Assembly (NCBI GenBank): GCA_024803745.1
Contig: JANJXV010000037.1
Span: 3,223,001-3,287,000 of the forward strand
Source: Megascapheus bottae
Taxonomy: Eukaryota > Chordata > Mammalia > Rodentia > Geomyidae
Direction: 5' to 3'
Length of the DNA stretch: 64,000 bases
Translations under genes and position numbers: made by a program
The notes under the pieces: generated by a model
Told to the model about the DNA's origin: nothing
The model's database searches: none
What the model saw: only the letters and a program-made list of their open reading frames with translations
Shown: piece after piece, positions 45,786 through 59,755 of the stretch
Numbering within the stretch: position 1 is the stretch's first letter
How the letters are laid out: each line of letters starts with the position of its first letter

Positions 45786-48644
45786 CACACCTCTGGTGTG
45801 CAAGGAAATCTTTATCAGAAATGGCCTCCAGTCCGGAACAAAGGGTCTGATTGTTTTCCCTCCTCCCACTTTTCTGCTCTATTTGAAGTCTTGGTCCCTC
45901 AGGCAGCTCTGGCAGCATTGACAGTGGAGTCCCTACCTCATTTACTCATGCATGCACTAGCTCAGAAATACCTTCATAGACACACATGGAAGAATTGCTG
46001 TAATCAGTTCTCAGGGCATCCCATAACCCATCCAAGTTGACACTCAAAGGCAGCCATCACAAAGGAATTAGAAAGTAGCATGGCCTTTCTTAATCATAGT
46101 AAATTGAAATAAGCTATATATGCCCTCACTTTGTGACTTTCTGTGATGCATGATTCAATTACAAATGTCATTATTGATGAGAACTAGGGGCAAAGCTTGT
46201 CCTAATGCCGATAAAGAAGCTTCTACTCCATATCTCCAAACTACTGCATTTCAAGCTTCTCCTGCAGTTTCTCCTGCTTGGCAGATAGAGACAGTGTCTG
46301 CAGAGAAACGATTTACTTTTCTAGTCTTTACCACAGGAACACTGTGGCTTTTGGGAAATGTGTCTTTTCTGGTAATTTGACCACCAGCAAACCATGATCA
46401 GAATACCATGCACTTGACTGAATGTCTGAGCAGACGGAGATGCAGGTGAGAAGGCTGAAGTACCTCCTGCTACTGCTGAATGTTCATGCCATATATGGCC
46501 AAATCTACTTGGGAACCTAGAAGTTTAGAGTTGAGTTTTGAGGCAACACTCAATGTTTAAAGACAGATTTCTGTGCTAGGTGATCACAGAAGTGCAAATA
46601 TCCCATTTTTCACCATTAAACTGAGCACTGGAATCATGATTGCCCTTCAGATCAAATGAGTTAATTAATGTAAAGTCTTAGTGATGTAGTTCGAGACATG
46701 ACAGTATTATCTGTGTTCAGAAGTCTTTACTGATAGCATACCAAATGCAATGACTAACACAGCACAGTGGGAAAAATCACCTGGCAGTCTCTTGAAGTAC
46801 TGGATAGTTTATGAAAATTTGCAGAAAATAATTTCCTATCATTGGAACATAATCTAACATTCTCCAGAGCACAAATGTCATTTCTTTAAAAGCTTCCTAC
46901 ACTCCAGATGGCGAGGCCTTCAGATGGACGTGGGCCAACTGCAATAAGTAATGATCTCACAAGAATATAGAGAATGACAGGTCATTTGAACCATGGAAAA
47001 GAAGTAACACCTTCACAAATAGGAACAAAAAAAAAAAGAAAATCAATTGGCTGTCTAAACTTCAAAGAAGTTAGACATTGTTCCTTCTTTAAAACAGCTG
47101 TAGAGGTAAACCATGCATTTCACATGCCTTTTACAGTTCTAAGCCACTAGCAAGATCAAGGAACATAGTCAAAATGACATATTTGATTAAGATTTGCAAA
47201 TCTATTTTAAGTCCATCCATCACTGTTAGCTGAAATCAGTCAGTTAGTACTGAAGAAATTCCTAACTTATTCAAATTAAACCCAACTCAATCAATATAGA
47301 AGCCAATGTAAAAACAAAAAACAAAAATGTATTGCCTTCAAAAGCAAAAGTCTGGAACATAATAATACTATATAGGTGCTGAATTAACTGATGAATTCGT
47401 CCTTCAGGACATTCTATCATTCAGTAATTTAGAGAAATGCCATGGAGACCATGAAAAGAAAAACAATGGAACAGTCTGTGATTTAAAATGCAAACTGAAT
47501 CCTTCAACATGTCTGTGTAAGTTTAGACATGTTTATGTTTCAGAGTACATTTTCTCTATGAGAAAATACTTTACTGCTTATATATGAGTATTGCCACAAA
47601 TATTAAATAAAACAGCATATTTGAAAGCTCTCTGCGAGCGATAAGGTACTGAATGAACACACCTGCTCTTCCAAAATCTGAGTAGGGATAAGATGACATG
47701 GTCTGTGAAACTGTCTTTTGTCACTGCCTATCTCCTAGATGTACTTACGAGGCTAGCTTCTTACATCTAGAACTTACAAGAGGGTAAGAGGAAGGGAGAA
47801 AGAGCTGATGCTTTTTTGTTTTGCATCCAGATGAACTGATTTACATAGTTTACATGAACATAAATCGCTGAAAGAATACAATTTGTTGTTGTCTGGGTGT
47901 GGTTGCATAAGATTCCATTGGGCTCTGAGCGTGGTTGGTAGAGGCATCAGGCCAAATCCACCATGGGTGTGGAGAAATCCAGAATACAAGTATCGCTCCA
48001 CCCTGTTGTCATGTTGCCTAATTAGCTGGTGGATGGAAAACAACCCATGAGAGTCAGAGTAATCTCTCATTGTAGAGTCGTGACGCAACAGACAAATGGC
48101 AGGCTATCTATGGCGGAAATGCTGAATAGCTTCTGATGTCTGCTTTCTGAGAAGAGAAGCAAGTCAGAGGTGTGGGCTCTACAGTTCCCAAGAAAGCTCA
48201 CTTGATACCTTTCTCACTTCATTTTGTTGAGCTCAACAGCAAGTGCTTCCAGTCTGCCCAGCTTTCCGTGGAAAAGTCAGTATTGTTTTAAGACAAAGAG
48301 CTGCCTTCACCAGGGTCCTCTTTTTTTATTTCTCCTAAGGCAGTGAGAATGGATGCAGAGAGAGAAAGAAGAGGAAAGAAAAGACCTTGGGTTTGACATG
48401 GACATGAAATCACATTACCTCTGTTGACCATCTTTGAGAAAGTACAGTACCCAAAGAATGAGGCCTACATTCACGAGCTTGACTTGGAGCTAATATCCTG
48501 GCACTCAGTAAGTGCCAAGATATTTTAACTATTTGATATTGTCAATTGGTCTTTGCAAGGGACAGTAGCAAAGACAACTATCCCCCTACCTGATAGATTT
48601 GTGTGCAGTTCTCAGAATATTTCTTTTTTCAATTTTCTTTTTTT
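45786..48644. other. Longest repeat-poor intergenic stretch
   Basis: Nearly 2.9 kb without a SINE or L1 that I recognise. Contains a 104-codon minus-strand frame (47774-48088) with no known motif. Candidate regulatory region rather than a gene. Confidence 0.45.
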
Positions 48645-48838
48645 TTCTTTTTGTCAGTCCTGGGCTTGAGTTCAGAGCCTGAGCACTGTCCTTGGACTTT
48701 CTCAAGGCTAGAGCTCTATCATTTGAGCCTCAGTATCATTTCTGGCTTTTTTCTATGTATGTGGTACTGAGGAAGTGAACCTAAGTCTTGCATGCTAGAC
48801 AAGCACTCTACCACTAGGCCAGACTTCCAGTCCTATTA
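48645..48838 (-). repeat. IDL-Geo dimeric SINE
   Basis: Minus-strand dimer from 'tgtcagtcctgggcttgagt' to 'accactaggccagacttcca'. Confidence 0.92.
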
Positions 48839-49087
48839 TGATAGATTTTAAAGAACAAATTGAGATTTACCCCATGCATGGCATTTATGTGTAGGTTTAA
48901 CCCCTAGATTGTGTTCTTATAAGCTCTATTCCAGTGTTTTGCAATGAAGACTCCTTTGTAAAGAAAACATTTGATCTATAGACATTTTGGGTTTTTGCAA
49001 CTACAGAGATGGTATAGTATAACATCAGAAAAAGATAATAATCAGGGATGTTGCTATACAAAGAATAAAACAGGTCAAAGTGTCAAT

Positions 49088-49325
49088 AAGGCCATGAATG
49101 GCTCACACTTGTAATCATAGCTACTGAAAAGGCTGAGACATGAGGATGACACTTTGAAACCAACCCCAGCAGACACATCCATGAGATTCCATTTCCAATT
49201 AACCAGCAATATGCTGAACTAAAGGTGTGGCTCAAGTAGTAGAGTGAAACCGTGGACAAAAAAAGCTGAGCAAGATACCGGCCTTTAGTTCAGGTCCTAG
49301 ATTTGACCCCCCTACCTGCAAGAAA
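49088..49325 (+). repeat. 7SL-like/Geo dimeric SINE, diverged
   Basis: 'ggctcacacttgtaatcata' left arm and 'ggtgtggctcaagtagtaga' Geo half. Confidence 0.82.
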
Positions 49326-49599
49326 GTGCCAGTAAGGACATTCAGAAACCTAAATTTATTCATTCCAACAAACGTAATTAGCTCAAAACTAAATTAATTA
49401 GCTTGGTGATTAACTAGTGATGCTGTAGCAAAGATTTTTGTTATGATACCCCAATAGGGCATGGGATCTTACCAGAAAAGCTAAATATGACTTAATTTTG
49501 AATGACTTAAGTAGATTTGACTATTTCTTATTTCTGACTTGAAAAACCTAATTAATCCTTAATCTATTTTGTAGTAGCTATAAATTTCCTCCTAAATTT

Positions 49600-49870
49600 C
49601 ACATAGATGAAAAACATACATGATACTTTGTGTGGCTCCATTTCCATCCAGATTCCCTGAACTACACAAATATATTATTTTTGATGGCTGAATATATTGC
49701 AGTGTATATATGCATATATAATCTCTTCTTTATCCATTTAATTATTGATGATTTGTACATTATGTACAATGAATCAATAAACATGGTGTTTATGAATCAT
49801 TATTACTAAATATTATGGAATATAATTATTTTGGGTATATAGCTGCTAAAACTTTAGCACCCTACCCAGG
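49600..49870 (-). mobile_element. Ancient L1 fragment
   Basis: Plus-strand text such as 'tttatccatttaattattga', 'gaatcaataaacatggtgtt' and 'ttgggtatatagctgctaaa' is the complement of an L1 3' region. Confidence 0.6.
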
Positions 49871-50069
49871 AACTCCCTTTGGATACGTTTTTCAGACTAG
49901 TGTTCTTTCTCTTTCTTGTTCCTTCTTTTTATATTTCTAACTTTATTCTTAAAAGCGTGGTCTGTCTAAAATGTGTATTCCAAAGTTAACATTCCTGACT
50001 TCCACTTTTCTTGTTCATTCTTCCAACATGAGTTTTGAACATTTTTGAGACAATACATTCAGTGAAAAT

Positions 50070-50166
50070 CTCTCTCTCTCTCCTTCCTTCCTTCCATCCT
50101 TCGTTCTTTCCTTCCTTTCTTCTTCCCTCCTTCCCTTCCTTCCTTCCTCCTTTCCTCCCTTTCTTT
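50070..50166. repeat. (CT)n/(CTTC)n pyrimidine tract
   Basis: About 95 bp of CT then CCTT units, next to a truncated SINE. Confidence 0.92.
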
Positions 50167-50250
50167 TGTAGTACTGGCCTTTAAACTTTGACTCTTGCAC
50201 TTACTAGGCCCAAACTATATTACTTGAGCCATGCCCCAGACCAGATTTTG
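50165..50250 (-). repeat. Truncated SINE monomer
   Basis: 'ttgtagtactggcctttaaa' and 'ttacttgagccatgccccag' resemble the complement of an old tRNA-derived or Geo monomer. Confidence 0.5.
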
Positions 50251-51555
50251 TCTTTACTATGTCTAACTGAATCCTTTAATAATAAAAAATAAAAAATCCT
50301 TTAATAATAAAAAATTGTTTGAAATATTTAATATGATCAGAAGAAGATATAAATGGTTTTGTTTACTACAAGTGGGAGTAAGAACAGGCCTCTCTTTTAT
50401 CATAAATGTAAAGAGATAATTTTAAAATATCCCTTATAATAGATAATTAGTTTCTGGCATAGTGGATATATGCAAAGAAATATGTGCATATTTATTGATT
50501 ATTCATTTAGTGATTACAAGTGGAAAAGCCAAAAACCAGTTAATCACAATGATGCCAATTGTGAACACTTGCCTTTGTCCCTGGATCCTCTTTGTCCATC
50601 TTCTGAGGTGTATGGCATCTGTATCACCTGACTATTCCTTAATTGCTCAAAACTTGTGTCTTTTTCTATTGACCACTGCTGCCTCTCTCTTCATTTTAAA
50701 AGTCATCTTCTTATTTCATTTCTAAAAACTGCTTATTCAGTCATCCAGACATTACCGCACATCAGTGTCACAGTTCTGTGGAAGTTACTAAAGATGAAAT
50801 CAGCTAAAACCACACCCACAAGGACCTCATAGTCTATTTCAATAGATAAGGAGTATTTTCAGTGTGACTGTACTTCAAATGGAAAGTTACAGATATCCAA
50901 AGTTAACTAACTGATGCACATATTGAATATCAAGTGAGAACACCATTCGATATCAAGTCCAGGTACTAATCAATCACCAAAAAGAGGAAGAAAGAGGTTC
51001 GTGGGAGACATGAAATTTAAAACAGCTATCGAAGTAGGCTGTGAGGTCCTTGTGGGAGCTATGTAAGTCATAATACATAGGCAAAGCTAAAGGGAAGGGT
51101 ATTTTAGCACACTTCAACTTTGATTTGATTTTAACAAAAAAGGATGGAAATAGTGGTAAGTATTAAAAATATAATTTGTGTCCCAAATGTGAAGGACACA
51201 ATGTCCAGATAATATATCTGATCCTTATCTATTTTATTTTATTTACTTGGACATTCTAATACTAAATTTTTTGAAAAAAAATTGACATGGGACTTTTTTA
51301 CATTCTTCTGATGAACAATTCCCCTGTGAGTATTTGTTGAAGTGGCCAAATTTTGGTGTGTCAAACTAAAGACTAATTTGGTAAAGCTTATTAAATAATG
51401 TGATCAGAAAATAGTTTTTAATTTTCTATAATTAACATAACATATCATGATTAGAAGCTAAAGGGAATACTTAAAATTTATCTGCATAAACAATTTTGCT
51501 GTAAATGAACTAATTTTTGTATTTTGAAAAAATTGAATAAAAATAATAAGAGTTG
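50251..51555. other. Intergenic, no feature recognised
   Basis: An 87-codon frame at 50462-50725 has hydrophobic stretches but no signature, splice context or homology that I recognise. Confidence 0.4.
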
Positions 51556-51559
51556 TTTG

Positions 51560-51645
51560 ACAGAGGCTGGATATGAGACTCTGAGGTAAAATGTTTGATA
51601 ACTAGGTATAATGCCTTGGATTCAATCCCCGGCACCAAAAAGGAT
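51560..51645 (+). repeat. ID-like SINE monomer, old
   Basis: Ends 'ggattcaatccccggcacca' with an A-rich tail, the ID/tRNA-like B box and 3' end. Confidence 0.6.
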
Positions 51646-52104
51646 AAAAATATTGCAACCCTATGTTTTTTACTAGTCAGTACTACATGACAATCCATTC
51701 ATATCTCTTTCCATTCAGCTATACAATGGGATCAATAATAAAGTTACTATGAAAAATGTAATACAACAGACTAGTACTAAGAAAGGGTGTTTAGTACAAG
51801 CTAGTTTTCCTTAACAATGGTAATTACAAGGCCAATAATTCACTTCTATATGCTAGATAGAAGAAAAAACACTGAAAGTAGAAATCTTGAGACATAAATT
51901 ATAAGCTTGGTTTATACCTTCAAGTCATCTGGTCTATGACCAATCTCATTTCTTCTCAGGACAAGCATTCCTCATTTATATTATGCAGAAAAGAATAACA
52001 CATGAGGAAAATTTGACCAAAGCACATAACATTCATATATGGGTATATCACAGTAAATCCCTTTTCATAATTAAAATATACTAACAACAACAAAAAAGAA
52101 AACA

Positions 52105-52400
52105 ACCCAAATATGTTGGCTCATATCTATAATCCTAGCTTCATGGAGACTAGAGACCAGTAGAAATATGATTCAAGGCTAGCATGGGCAAAATGATCAC
52201 AAGACTCCTATCTCAAAAACAATAAAAACGAGATGAGCAAACTGATACACACCTGTCACTCTAACCATACAGCAAGTCTAAATGACAGGATAAGCCTAGA
52301 TGCAGGACAGTCAAAAAGGGAGACCCTGTTTGAAAAATAATAAAATCAAGATGGTCTGGAGGCATAGCTTAAGTGATTAAATAATCTACCTAGTAACTTC
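52105..52400 (+). repeat. B1-like/ID-like composite, old
   Basis: Two B1-like starts (ggctcatatctataatccta; gatacacacctgtcactcta) with A-rich tails at about 52220 and 52340, followed by an ID-like remnant. Confidence 0.5.
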
Positions 52401-52869
52401 AAGGGTCCAGAAGTGGAAGGAAAAAGAAAGAAAAGGTAATAAATCAAATGACCTTCAATTTTGTGTAATGACAGCAATGACACTTTTATCTTCCCGATGC
52501 TGACATGGCTACAAGAAATTACTCCTCCTGATTTCTTGAGGAGGAAGATGCAGGTGCTGCTTTGAGCAAGAACAAGCATTGCTACCATGGACTCACAGTC
52601 CAGAGTCTGAGGATTTCTGCTTGATAAACCAACAGAGGTTTCTGCTTGATAAGGATGGTAGATATCACTTCCACAGTCCGAATTTGAGAAGGGGAATCCA
52701 AAGAGAATCTTTAAAGAATTTATTAACATTGATTTTTACGTGATATTTCAAATGTCATGTTTAACAAAAAGTATTCAAGAAGGGAATTTCTATATACAAT
52801 CACTAGTACTTTGATTTTAGAACATAATTAAAATTAAGCTGAGTATTTGCATATCATAGGTACAAATTA

Positions 52870-53525
<656 letters not shown>

Positions 53526-53959
53526 GGGAAAATGAACTACAAATCATATCGTTTGTTGAAGTCAGAATACTGAGAAAGGTAAAGAAAATCCCATTTTCCA
53601 TAGACAAAGCTGGGGCTTTGAGCTATTATGATTTTGCTGATAAAATATAAAAATGGGGAGCTCAAAACTGAAAAATTATTAAACCTAGAACTTGTATATA
53701 GCAGCCACGTGTCTGAGTTCTTGATTCAAGACAATGCAATAATTCTACCTTCTGAAATATCAAAACATTTAGAAATATTTGACAGTGGTCTTTAAGAAGT
53801 CTCAACCTGCTTATTGGAACATTGAGCTGCTTTTCGTTTTCAATAAAAATCTTTCAAGAATTACTTTAGGAATTGTCTTTTATGTTTGTACTTCTGGTAT
53901 TTGAGATTTACTCACTTAACAAAGTTTAAATATGTATTATAGTAGTGTCAGCTATAAAC

Positions 53960-54240
53960 ACACTACTGTGTAGCAGACTTCTAGAACTTTTTCACTTTGT
54001 ATGACTCCAACTTTATTCTCAGTGAACAGCAACTCCCCCTTCTATATTCTTTTCTATGAATTTGACTGCTTTATATATCTCAGGTAACTATATTCTCCTT
54101 AACATAACATTCTCACATCTCATTCATATTGTAACATAACGGAATGGCCTCCTTTGATGTCTAAATAATTGCTCCTCTGGGAATAGATGTTACATTGACC
54201 CACACCTCATCCATTGGTCTTCTTGTCATTGTCACATGCT
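53960..54240 (-). mobile_element. Ancient L1M fragment
   Basis: 'gtgaacagcaactccccctt' and 'tctatgaatttgactgcttt' are characteristic antisense L1M 3' region text. Confidence 0.75.
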
Positions 54241-54319
54241 AATTCAGGACACATCCCCATTCCTGGAAGTGGTATATGGGTCAAACCTCTTCTCCATGGC
54301 ATATAGAAAACTAAATAAT

Positions 54320-54500
54320 ACAATTTTGCACTTGTCATCAGTTTTGAGGTTAACAATAAGCCTATGAATTGTTATAGTTCCCATCTTAAATATTAGCAAA
54401 TGAGGCTCAAAGGGAGACATTTCATTACTTAAAATCACAAAGCTAATGAGTGGCACAGAAAGGCTTCAAACATAGAGACATGTGCCCTCAAGGCTGTGTC
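54320..54500 (-). repeat. MIR fragment
   Basis: 'caaatgaggctcaaagggag' and 'acaaagctaatgagtggcac' are the complement of the MIR body. Confidence 0.75.
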
Positions 54501-54592
54501 ATGGGTCTTCGTTGGGAACTGTAAAGTTTCAGACACCTGTGCTCCCACAGATCTGAAAATGATAGGACGCTGTTTCTCCAAATTATCATATG

Positions 54593-54785
54593 TTTTTTTG
54601 CCAGTCCTGGTTTGAGCTCAGGGCCTAAGCACTGTCCTTGGACTTTCCCAAGGCTAGAGCTCGACCACTTGATCCACAGAAGCACTTCTGGCTTTTTTTT
54701 CTATGTATGTGGTACAAAGGATTAGAACCCAGGTCTTTGTGCATGCTAGGCAAGGACTTTTAACACTAGGCCAAACTCCCGGCGT
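54593..54785 (-). repeat. IDL-Geo dimeric SINE
   Basis: Minus-strand dimer from 'tttgccagtcctggtttgag' to 'aacactaggccaaactcccg'. Confidence 0.93.
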
Positions 54786-55142
54786 AAATTATCATATTTT
54801 TATCCAGTATTTAACAAGCAGATTCTTTTACATGTACTCATGTGAGATAGATATAAAATGTAATGTTGGCCCCTGCTGTAGAAGAAGAAATCAAAGATGT
54901 CTCCAAATACGGAGACCATCCAAAGCTCTGCTGTGGAGAAAACGGCACAGGCTACAGGGCTGTCTTCTGAGGCAACTATGCACATAAACTTTAGCTGAAG
55001 GTAGAATAATAAAGTTGTTTCCATTAAATGTGACAATAATTCCGAATAATTGGGAATTTAAAAAGTTTAGTCAGTTATGGTTCTCTTCCACTTTTCTCCC
55101 AGATCTCACTTTTCCTGGTCTTAAGAATTAAACAAAACTGGC

Positions 55143-55336
55143 TCCGGGAGTTTGGCCTAGTGGTAGAGTACTTTTCTAACATGCACGAAGACCCAGGTTT
55201 GATTCCTTGGTACCACAAACATAGAAAACGCCGGAAATGGTGCTGTGGCTCAAGTGATAGAATGCTAGCCTTAAGAAAGCTGAAGGACAGTGCTCAGGCC
55301 CTGAGTTCAAGCTCCAGGACTGGCAAAAAAAAAAAG
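55143..55336 (+). repeat. IDL-Geo dimeric SINE
   Basis: Complete dimer (cgggagtttggcctagtggt to tccaggactggc) and A tail. The duplicated flank 'aagaattaaacaaaactg' at both ends (55124-55141 and 55335-55352) is a target-site duplication, so the insertion is fairly recent. Confidence 0.95.
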
Positions 55337-55827
55337 AATTAAACAAAACTGATCTCAATAATCATCAAAATCTCCAATGTCAAATTATAAAGCAAACCCA
55401 GAGTAAGAGTCATACTGTAAAATTTCCTTAAATTTAATAAATCAATTTAAGTTCATGGGTACAAATGTCTATACTCATCCACTAATTATTTCCAATCTTG
55501 TTCTAACAAGTACTTGAAGCAGTCAAATCAACTAATTCCTTTTTAAAATCTAATCAGCAGTCGTCCAAAGAACTTAAGAACTACAGAAATGGAGGGGAAG
55601 GGAGAAGGTTCATTAATCCAGAAGCCAGTTATGTTTAGAATTAATATGGACTTCATTATTTAATAAAAGATAGAATCTAGTTAAACTGCCCTTTCTGAAT
55701 CCTAGCTTCTGTCTGTAACTACGAAATGAAGGAGTAAAGTGGATCAACTACATTATTTGGGGATTACAATATGAGAACATTGTAGCAATCAAAGGATCTA
55801 TTTACCATCTTAAAAATCAAAGTACAG

Positions 55828-56024
55828 GGTCCGGGAGTTTGGCCTAGTGGTAGAGTGCTTGCCTAGCATGCATGAAGACCCTGGTTCAATTCCCCAGTCC
55901 CACATACATAGAAAAAAGCCAGAAGTGGTGCTGAGGCTCAAGTGGTAGAGCTCTAGCCTTGAGAAAGTCCAAGGACAGTGGTCAGGCCCTGAGCTCCAGC
56001 CTAGGACTGGCAAAAAAAAAAATC
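55828..56024 (+). repeat. IDL-Geo dimeric SINE
   Basis: Complete dimer and A tail with flanking duplication 'aatcaaagtaca' on both sides (about 55816 and 56021). Confidence 0.95.
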
Positions 56025-56044
56025 AAAGTACAAAAGGAGCTCCA

Positions 56045-56320
56045 TCATCTGAGCATTGGTCTCAGGTCTGTAATCCTAACTACCCAGGAGGCTGAGATCT
56101 GAGGATCCTGGTTTAAATCCAGCCCAGACAGGAACACAGTCAATGAGGCTCGTGCCTCCACTGAACTAGCCTAAAACCTTAGGTGGCACTGCCTCAAAAG
56201 GTAGAGTTACTAGCTTTGAGAACAAAAGAGGCTCAGGGAAAGCATCAAGGCCCTGAGTTCAAGCCTCACAGCTGACCAAAAAAAAAAAAAAAGAAAGAAA
56301 AAGAAAAAAGAAAAAAAGAG
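56045..56320 (+). repeat. 7SL-like/Geo dimeric SINE with long A-rich tail
   Basis: Left arm (gagcattggtctcaggtctg), Geo half, and about 50 bases of A/AAAG tail. Confidence 0.88.
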
Positions 56321-56397
56321 TTCCAATCAATTAGAATGAATATCTCTGTTCTTTTCAGTTACAGGATCACTTCTTCCTTTTTAGCATACCCATACAT

Positions 56398-56399
<2 letters not shown>

Positions 56400-56448
<49 letters not shown>

Positions 56449-56475
56449 CAGAGAGAGGGGGAGAAAGAGAGATAG
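56400..56475. repeat. (GT)n(GA)n microsatellite
   Basis: About 24 GT units, then GAGAGA. Confidence 0.96.
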
Positions 56476-58429
56476 ATCATATGACACATAATTATGCTGG
56501 TTAAATTATAAATTGTTATTTAATTTTTTACTTGTGTATTAAACAGGGAAAACTCAGTGACATGCATTTTTTAACCATGGTAATAGCAAAACCTGGACAG
56601 TGATTATATGAGATAGAAATTTCATTTTTGTCTTCCTAATATTTGCCATTAAAAGTTTAATACTGATATGTGTTGAAGATTGTGCTTTGTCTAGGAAGAA
56701 AAGTCTCTATTAGTAATTTTGGCCTCCCAAAATATAAGACATTTTAAGTATTTATACATTCCCATCACTGGCAAGTAAATGACTTATTTCATAATTAAAG
56801 GTAGCTCCAAAAGAATTCAATTTCAAGATAAAGCCTCCAGGAAATGTCATAGTCTGGGCTAAAACACATATAATCCAATTCTAAACCTATATATCTCTCC
56901 CCTCTTATGTATGCATCTAAGCATTGTCCAATTTCTCATCGTATTTAAATATAGTCTATCACTCAACTCAAGAGAACTTTTTTTCATCATAAGCTGTTTC
57001 TCTTTACATATCCTATACACTGAATATTAAAGAATGTATCTTGGTACTTACGTTTTACATAAAAGTATATGGAGAAACAGATGACTTCAATATTTTAAAG
57101 TGCCCTTCAGTAATAAACTATTTATTCCCTCTAAGAGCAAATATTATCAACAAATCCATTAATCCTTACTTTCTTTTAAAATTTAAAGAGAACTTTCAAC
57201 ATGTTTCTATTTTGATACATTTTCCTCCCCAAATACATAACACATGTTTTTCCATGAAACACAGTAATATCAAACACACCCTGCAAACATGGGTTTAAGC
57301 TTCTCCACATAATCTAGGAAACTTGGAGAATTTTAGAAAGGATATTTGTGTCTTTTCCAAGGAACAGGACCAAGCATAGGTCAACTACAAAACCAATGGC
57401 TTTCTAAGAAGGCTTCTGTGTGTCCTGTAATTGATGCTGGCTGTTTCTTCTGTGTCTGACTGTGGAACTCACCACATTCAGATGAAAGTGGCTAATCTAT
57501 CTTGACAAGCAACAATACAGAAAAATGAGCTTTAAAAGCAGACAAACTAGGATCTTCTCCTGAACCATCCACTCATTAAGCAAGGGAGCATAAGTAAATT
57601 AAAATTCCTGACAGTTACTGCACTACTTCAGAGTTAAAAACTGTCAGCATTCAATATGATTCCATAAACAATAACTTGTGGTTAGTTCCTTCACAAAAGC
57701 TACTATGACTTTATAAAGTCTTTTTATAAATATTCTCCAATGACTTCTCCCAGCCAAGAAGATACTACTTCTTTCTCCATCCAATGGGTTGATTTCTTAC
57801 CCGTGGGAACATCTGCAAATATAAAGGTATGTGAGTCCTTACCCTTGACACCACCCAGCCTTAAAAATGGTGTCCTCATTTCTCCATTTGTCACTAATGA
57901 GCAGAGATTTTAAAGTCAGGTGCAACCTTTTCGAAGCCACTCTGTGGCTTCAAACTTATGAGATCTTATGTAAGTCACTTAACAAAGTACTGTGTCTAAT
58001 GAAGTGGTAGAATTAAGAAGATAGCTGCTTTTCCTCCAGTACTCTTAACTATAAGGGCCTGGCCCACCCGACTCTCACTTGGTTGGTAATGATCATGGTA
58101 ATAAGGAAGATGGTTTCCCTGACTACTCTAGTAGAGTAGCAAAGAGAAACTTTCTCTCTTTCAATACTTCAGCAGAGTCCTAACTTCATAAATGTTGACT
58201 TACTCAGCTACCATGCATTTTCCTCTAGCTAATGAGGTGTTTGATAGCTGGAACTACATATACACAATATTATGTTGCTGTTTGATCTTAATGAAGCATT
58301 TACCAGCTGGATATGGAAGACCATAATGAGTTAGAAGTGGAGATTCTGGCAGTAATTTTCCTGATTTTTTATCCATTAACTTGGGTAAGTTCTGTTACCC
58401 TTTCTTGTCTCAAATTACCTTCATTAGAG
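56476..58429. other. Intergenic, no feature recognised
   Basis: AT-rich and unique-looking; possible MIR remnant near 57.95 kb. No coding signature. Confidence 0.4.
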
Positions 58430-58645
58430 CTGTACTAATTTGCATTTCCGCCAGCATAGCATGAGTGCTCCCTTTTTCTTATATAACCAGAATTTGTTTT
58501 TGCTTTTTAGTTTCTTATTTTGTCATTTTGCTAGCAATCATTCTAACTGGAGTGAGATGATATCTCATTTTTATTTTCATTTCTGTAATAGTGCTGTTGA
58601 ATATATTTTTCAGATACTTGCTGTCTTTCTCTCTCTATATATATA
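58430..58645 (-). mobile_element. Ancient L1 fragment
   Basis: 'aatttgcatttccgccagca', 'cattctaactggagtgagat' and 'gatatctcatttttattttc' are a clear antisense L1 motif series. Confidence 0.82.
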
Positions 58646-58969
58646 ATACATATTATATATTTACTTCCTTTTGAGTAATTTCTTTTGGGGTCAATTGCCT
58701 TGATAATTGCTTGTCAATAGAGGTCATATTTAAAATAAAAAATAAATATAAAGTAATAAATAGCAGATCTTTGATCCTTCTTTTGCCAATGACATAATAA
58801 ACTAGGTATGTTGTCCTGAATATACAAGCTTCATAATTGTAATGAATTCCATAAAATATTATAGCAATTTACACGTACAACAAAAGAAAAGTGGCAAAGC
58901 TACCCATAGACTATGTCTGATGTGGATATTGAACTTGAATCCATCTAAAAATTGTCCAGTTCTAAATTC

Positions 58970-59755
58970 TCATCACTGTAGTTAGCCTTGCAAGGGTCTC
59001 CAGTGCCATCCAATATCTTAAGATTCTTTATTTTATTCTATCAAATCTTATAATAAATCCTTTTATCCTTCCTCTGCTCCATTCTGTGGGTCTCTCCACG
59101 TAACCAAACACTGCACCAATGTGCGTCTCACGATGCTTACTTCTGAAACTTACCAGCTTTCTTACTCCAGTTTGGACGTGAGGCCCATTTTCACCAGGTG
59201 GCCACTCTGTTGTAACTATAATTTAGAACAAATGAATCGCATTCTAAGACCCCTCTCACCATTTCCCCTTCAACCCTCACACACAGAATTATGTACAAAC
59301 CCCGGGCTGTGACCCACAAGTCGTATCAATATCAATGTGCACTGTTGTTGACAACTCTCACTTGTGGTATCGCAGTACCATCAGCCCTCTTCTTGATTCT
59401 CCAACACACCCAGATCATCTCACTTCAGCACTGTGTACCAGGCACTCCTGTCTGGGACATTCCCTCCCTAGATTAAGAAAGGTGGGTTCCTTCTCATTAA
59501 CATAGCTCAAACTAAACCTTGGGTTTATTAGAGACATTTCTTTACCACAAGTTCAGGCTTCTACTATTTCCTCAAGCCCAGTGCCTTCAGATACATGATT
59601 ATGTTCATGTGTTGGGGTCAAATCTTCCTTTTATTAACATGCTTCCTACTTTACAATGTCTTCCTGCGTAAAATATAAGATCTCCAAAGCAAGGACCATA
59701 CCTTAGAGAGAACTGTATGTTCATGAACATACATTTTGTTTGACCTCATGGTAAT
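58970..59755 (+). repeat. L2 fragment(s)
   Basis: Order matches an L2 3' region: 'tgtctgggacattccctccc', 'ggttccttctcattaaca', then 'tataagatctccaaagcaag' with 'gaccataccttagag'. Strongly decayed; no ORF. Confidence 0.55.

Noticed and set aside
47774..48088. 104-codon minus-strand frame as a gene
   Set aside because: No signal peptide, domain or known family. Kept only as part of a possible noncoding conserved island.
52346..52729. 127-codon minus-strand frame
   Set aside because: No recognisable motif, no splice context, and partly derived from an old SINE region. Chance length is plausible in 64 kb.
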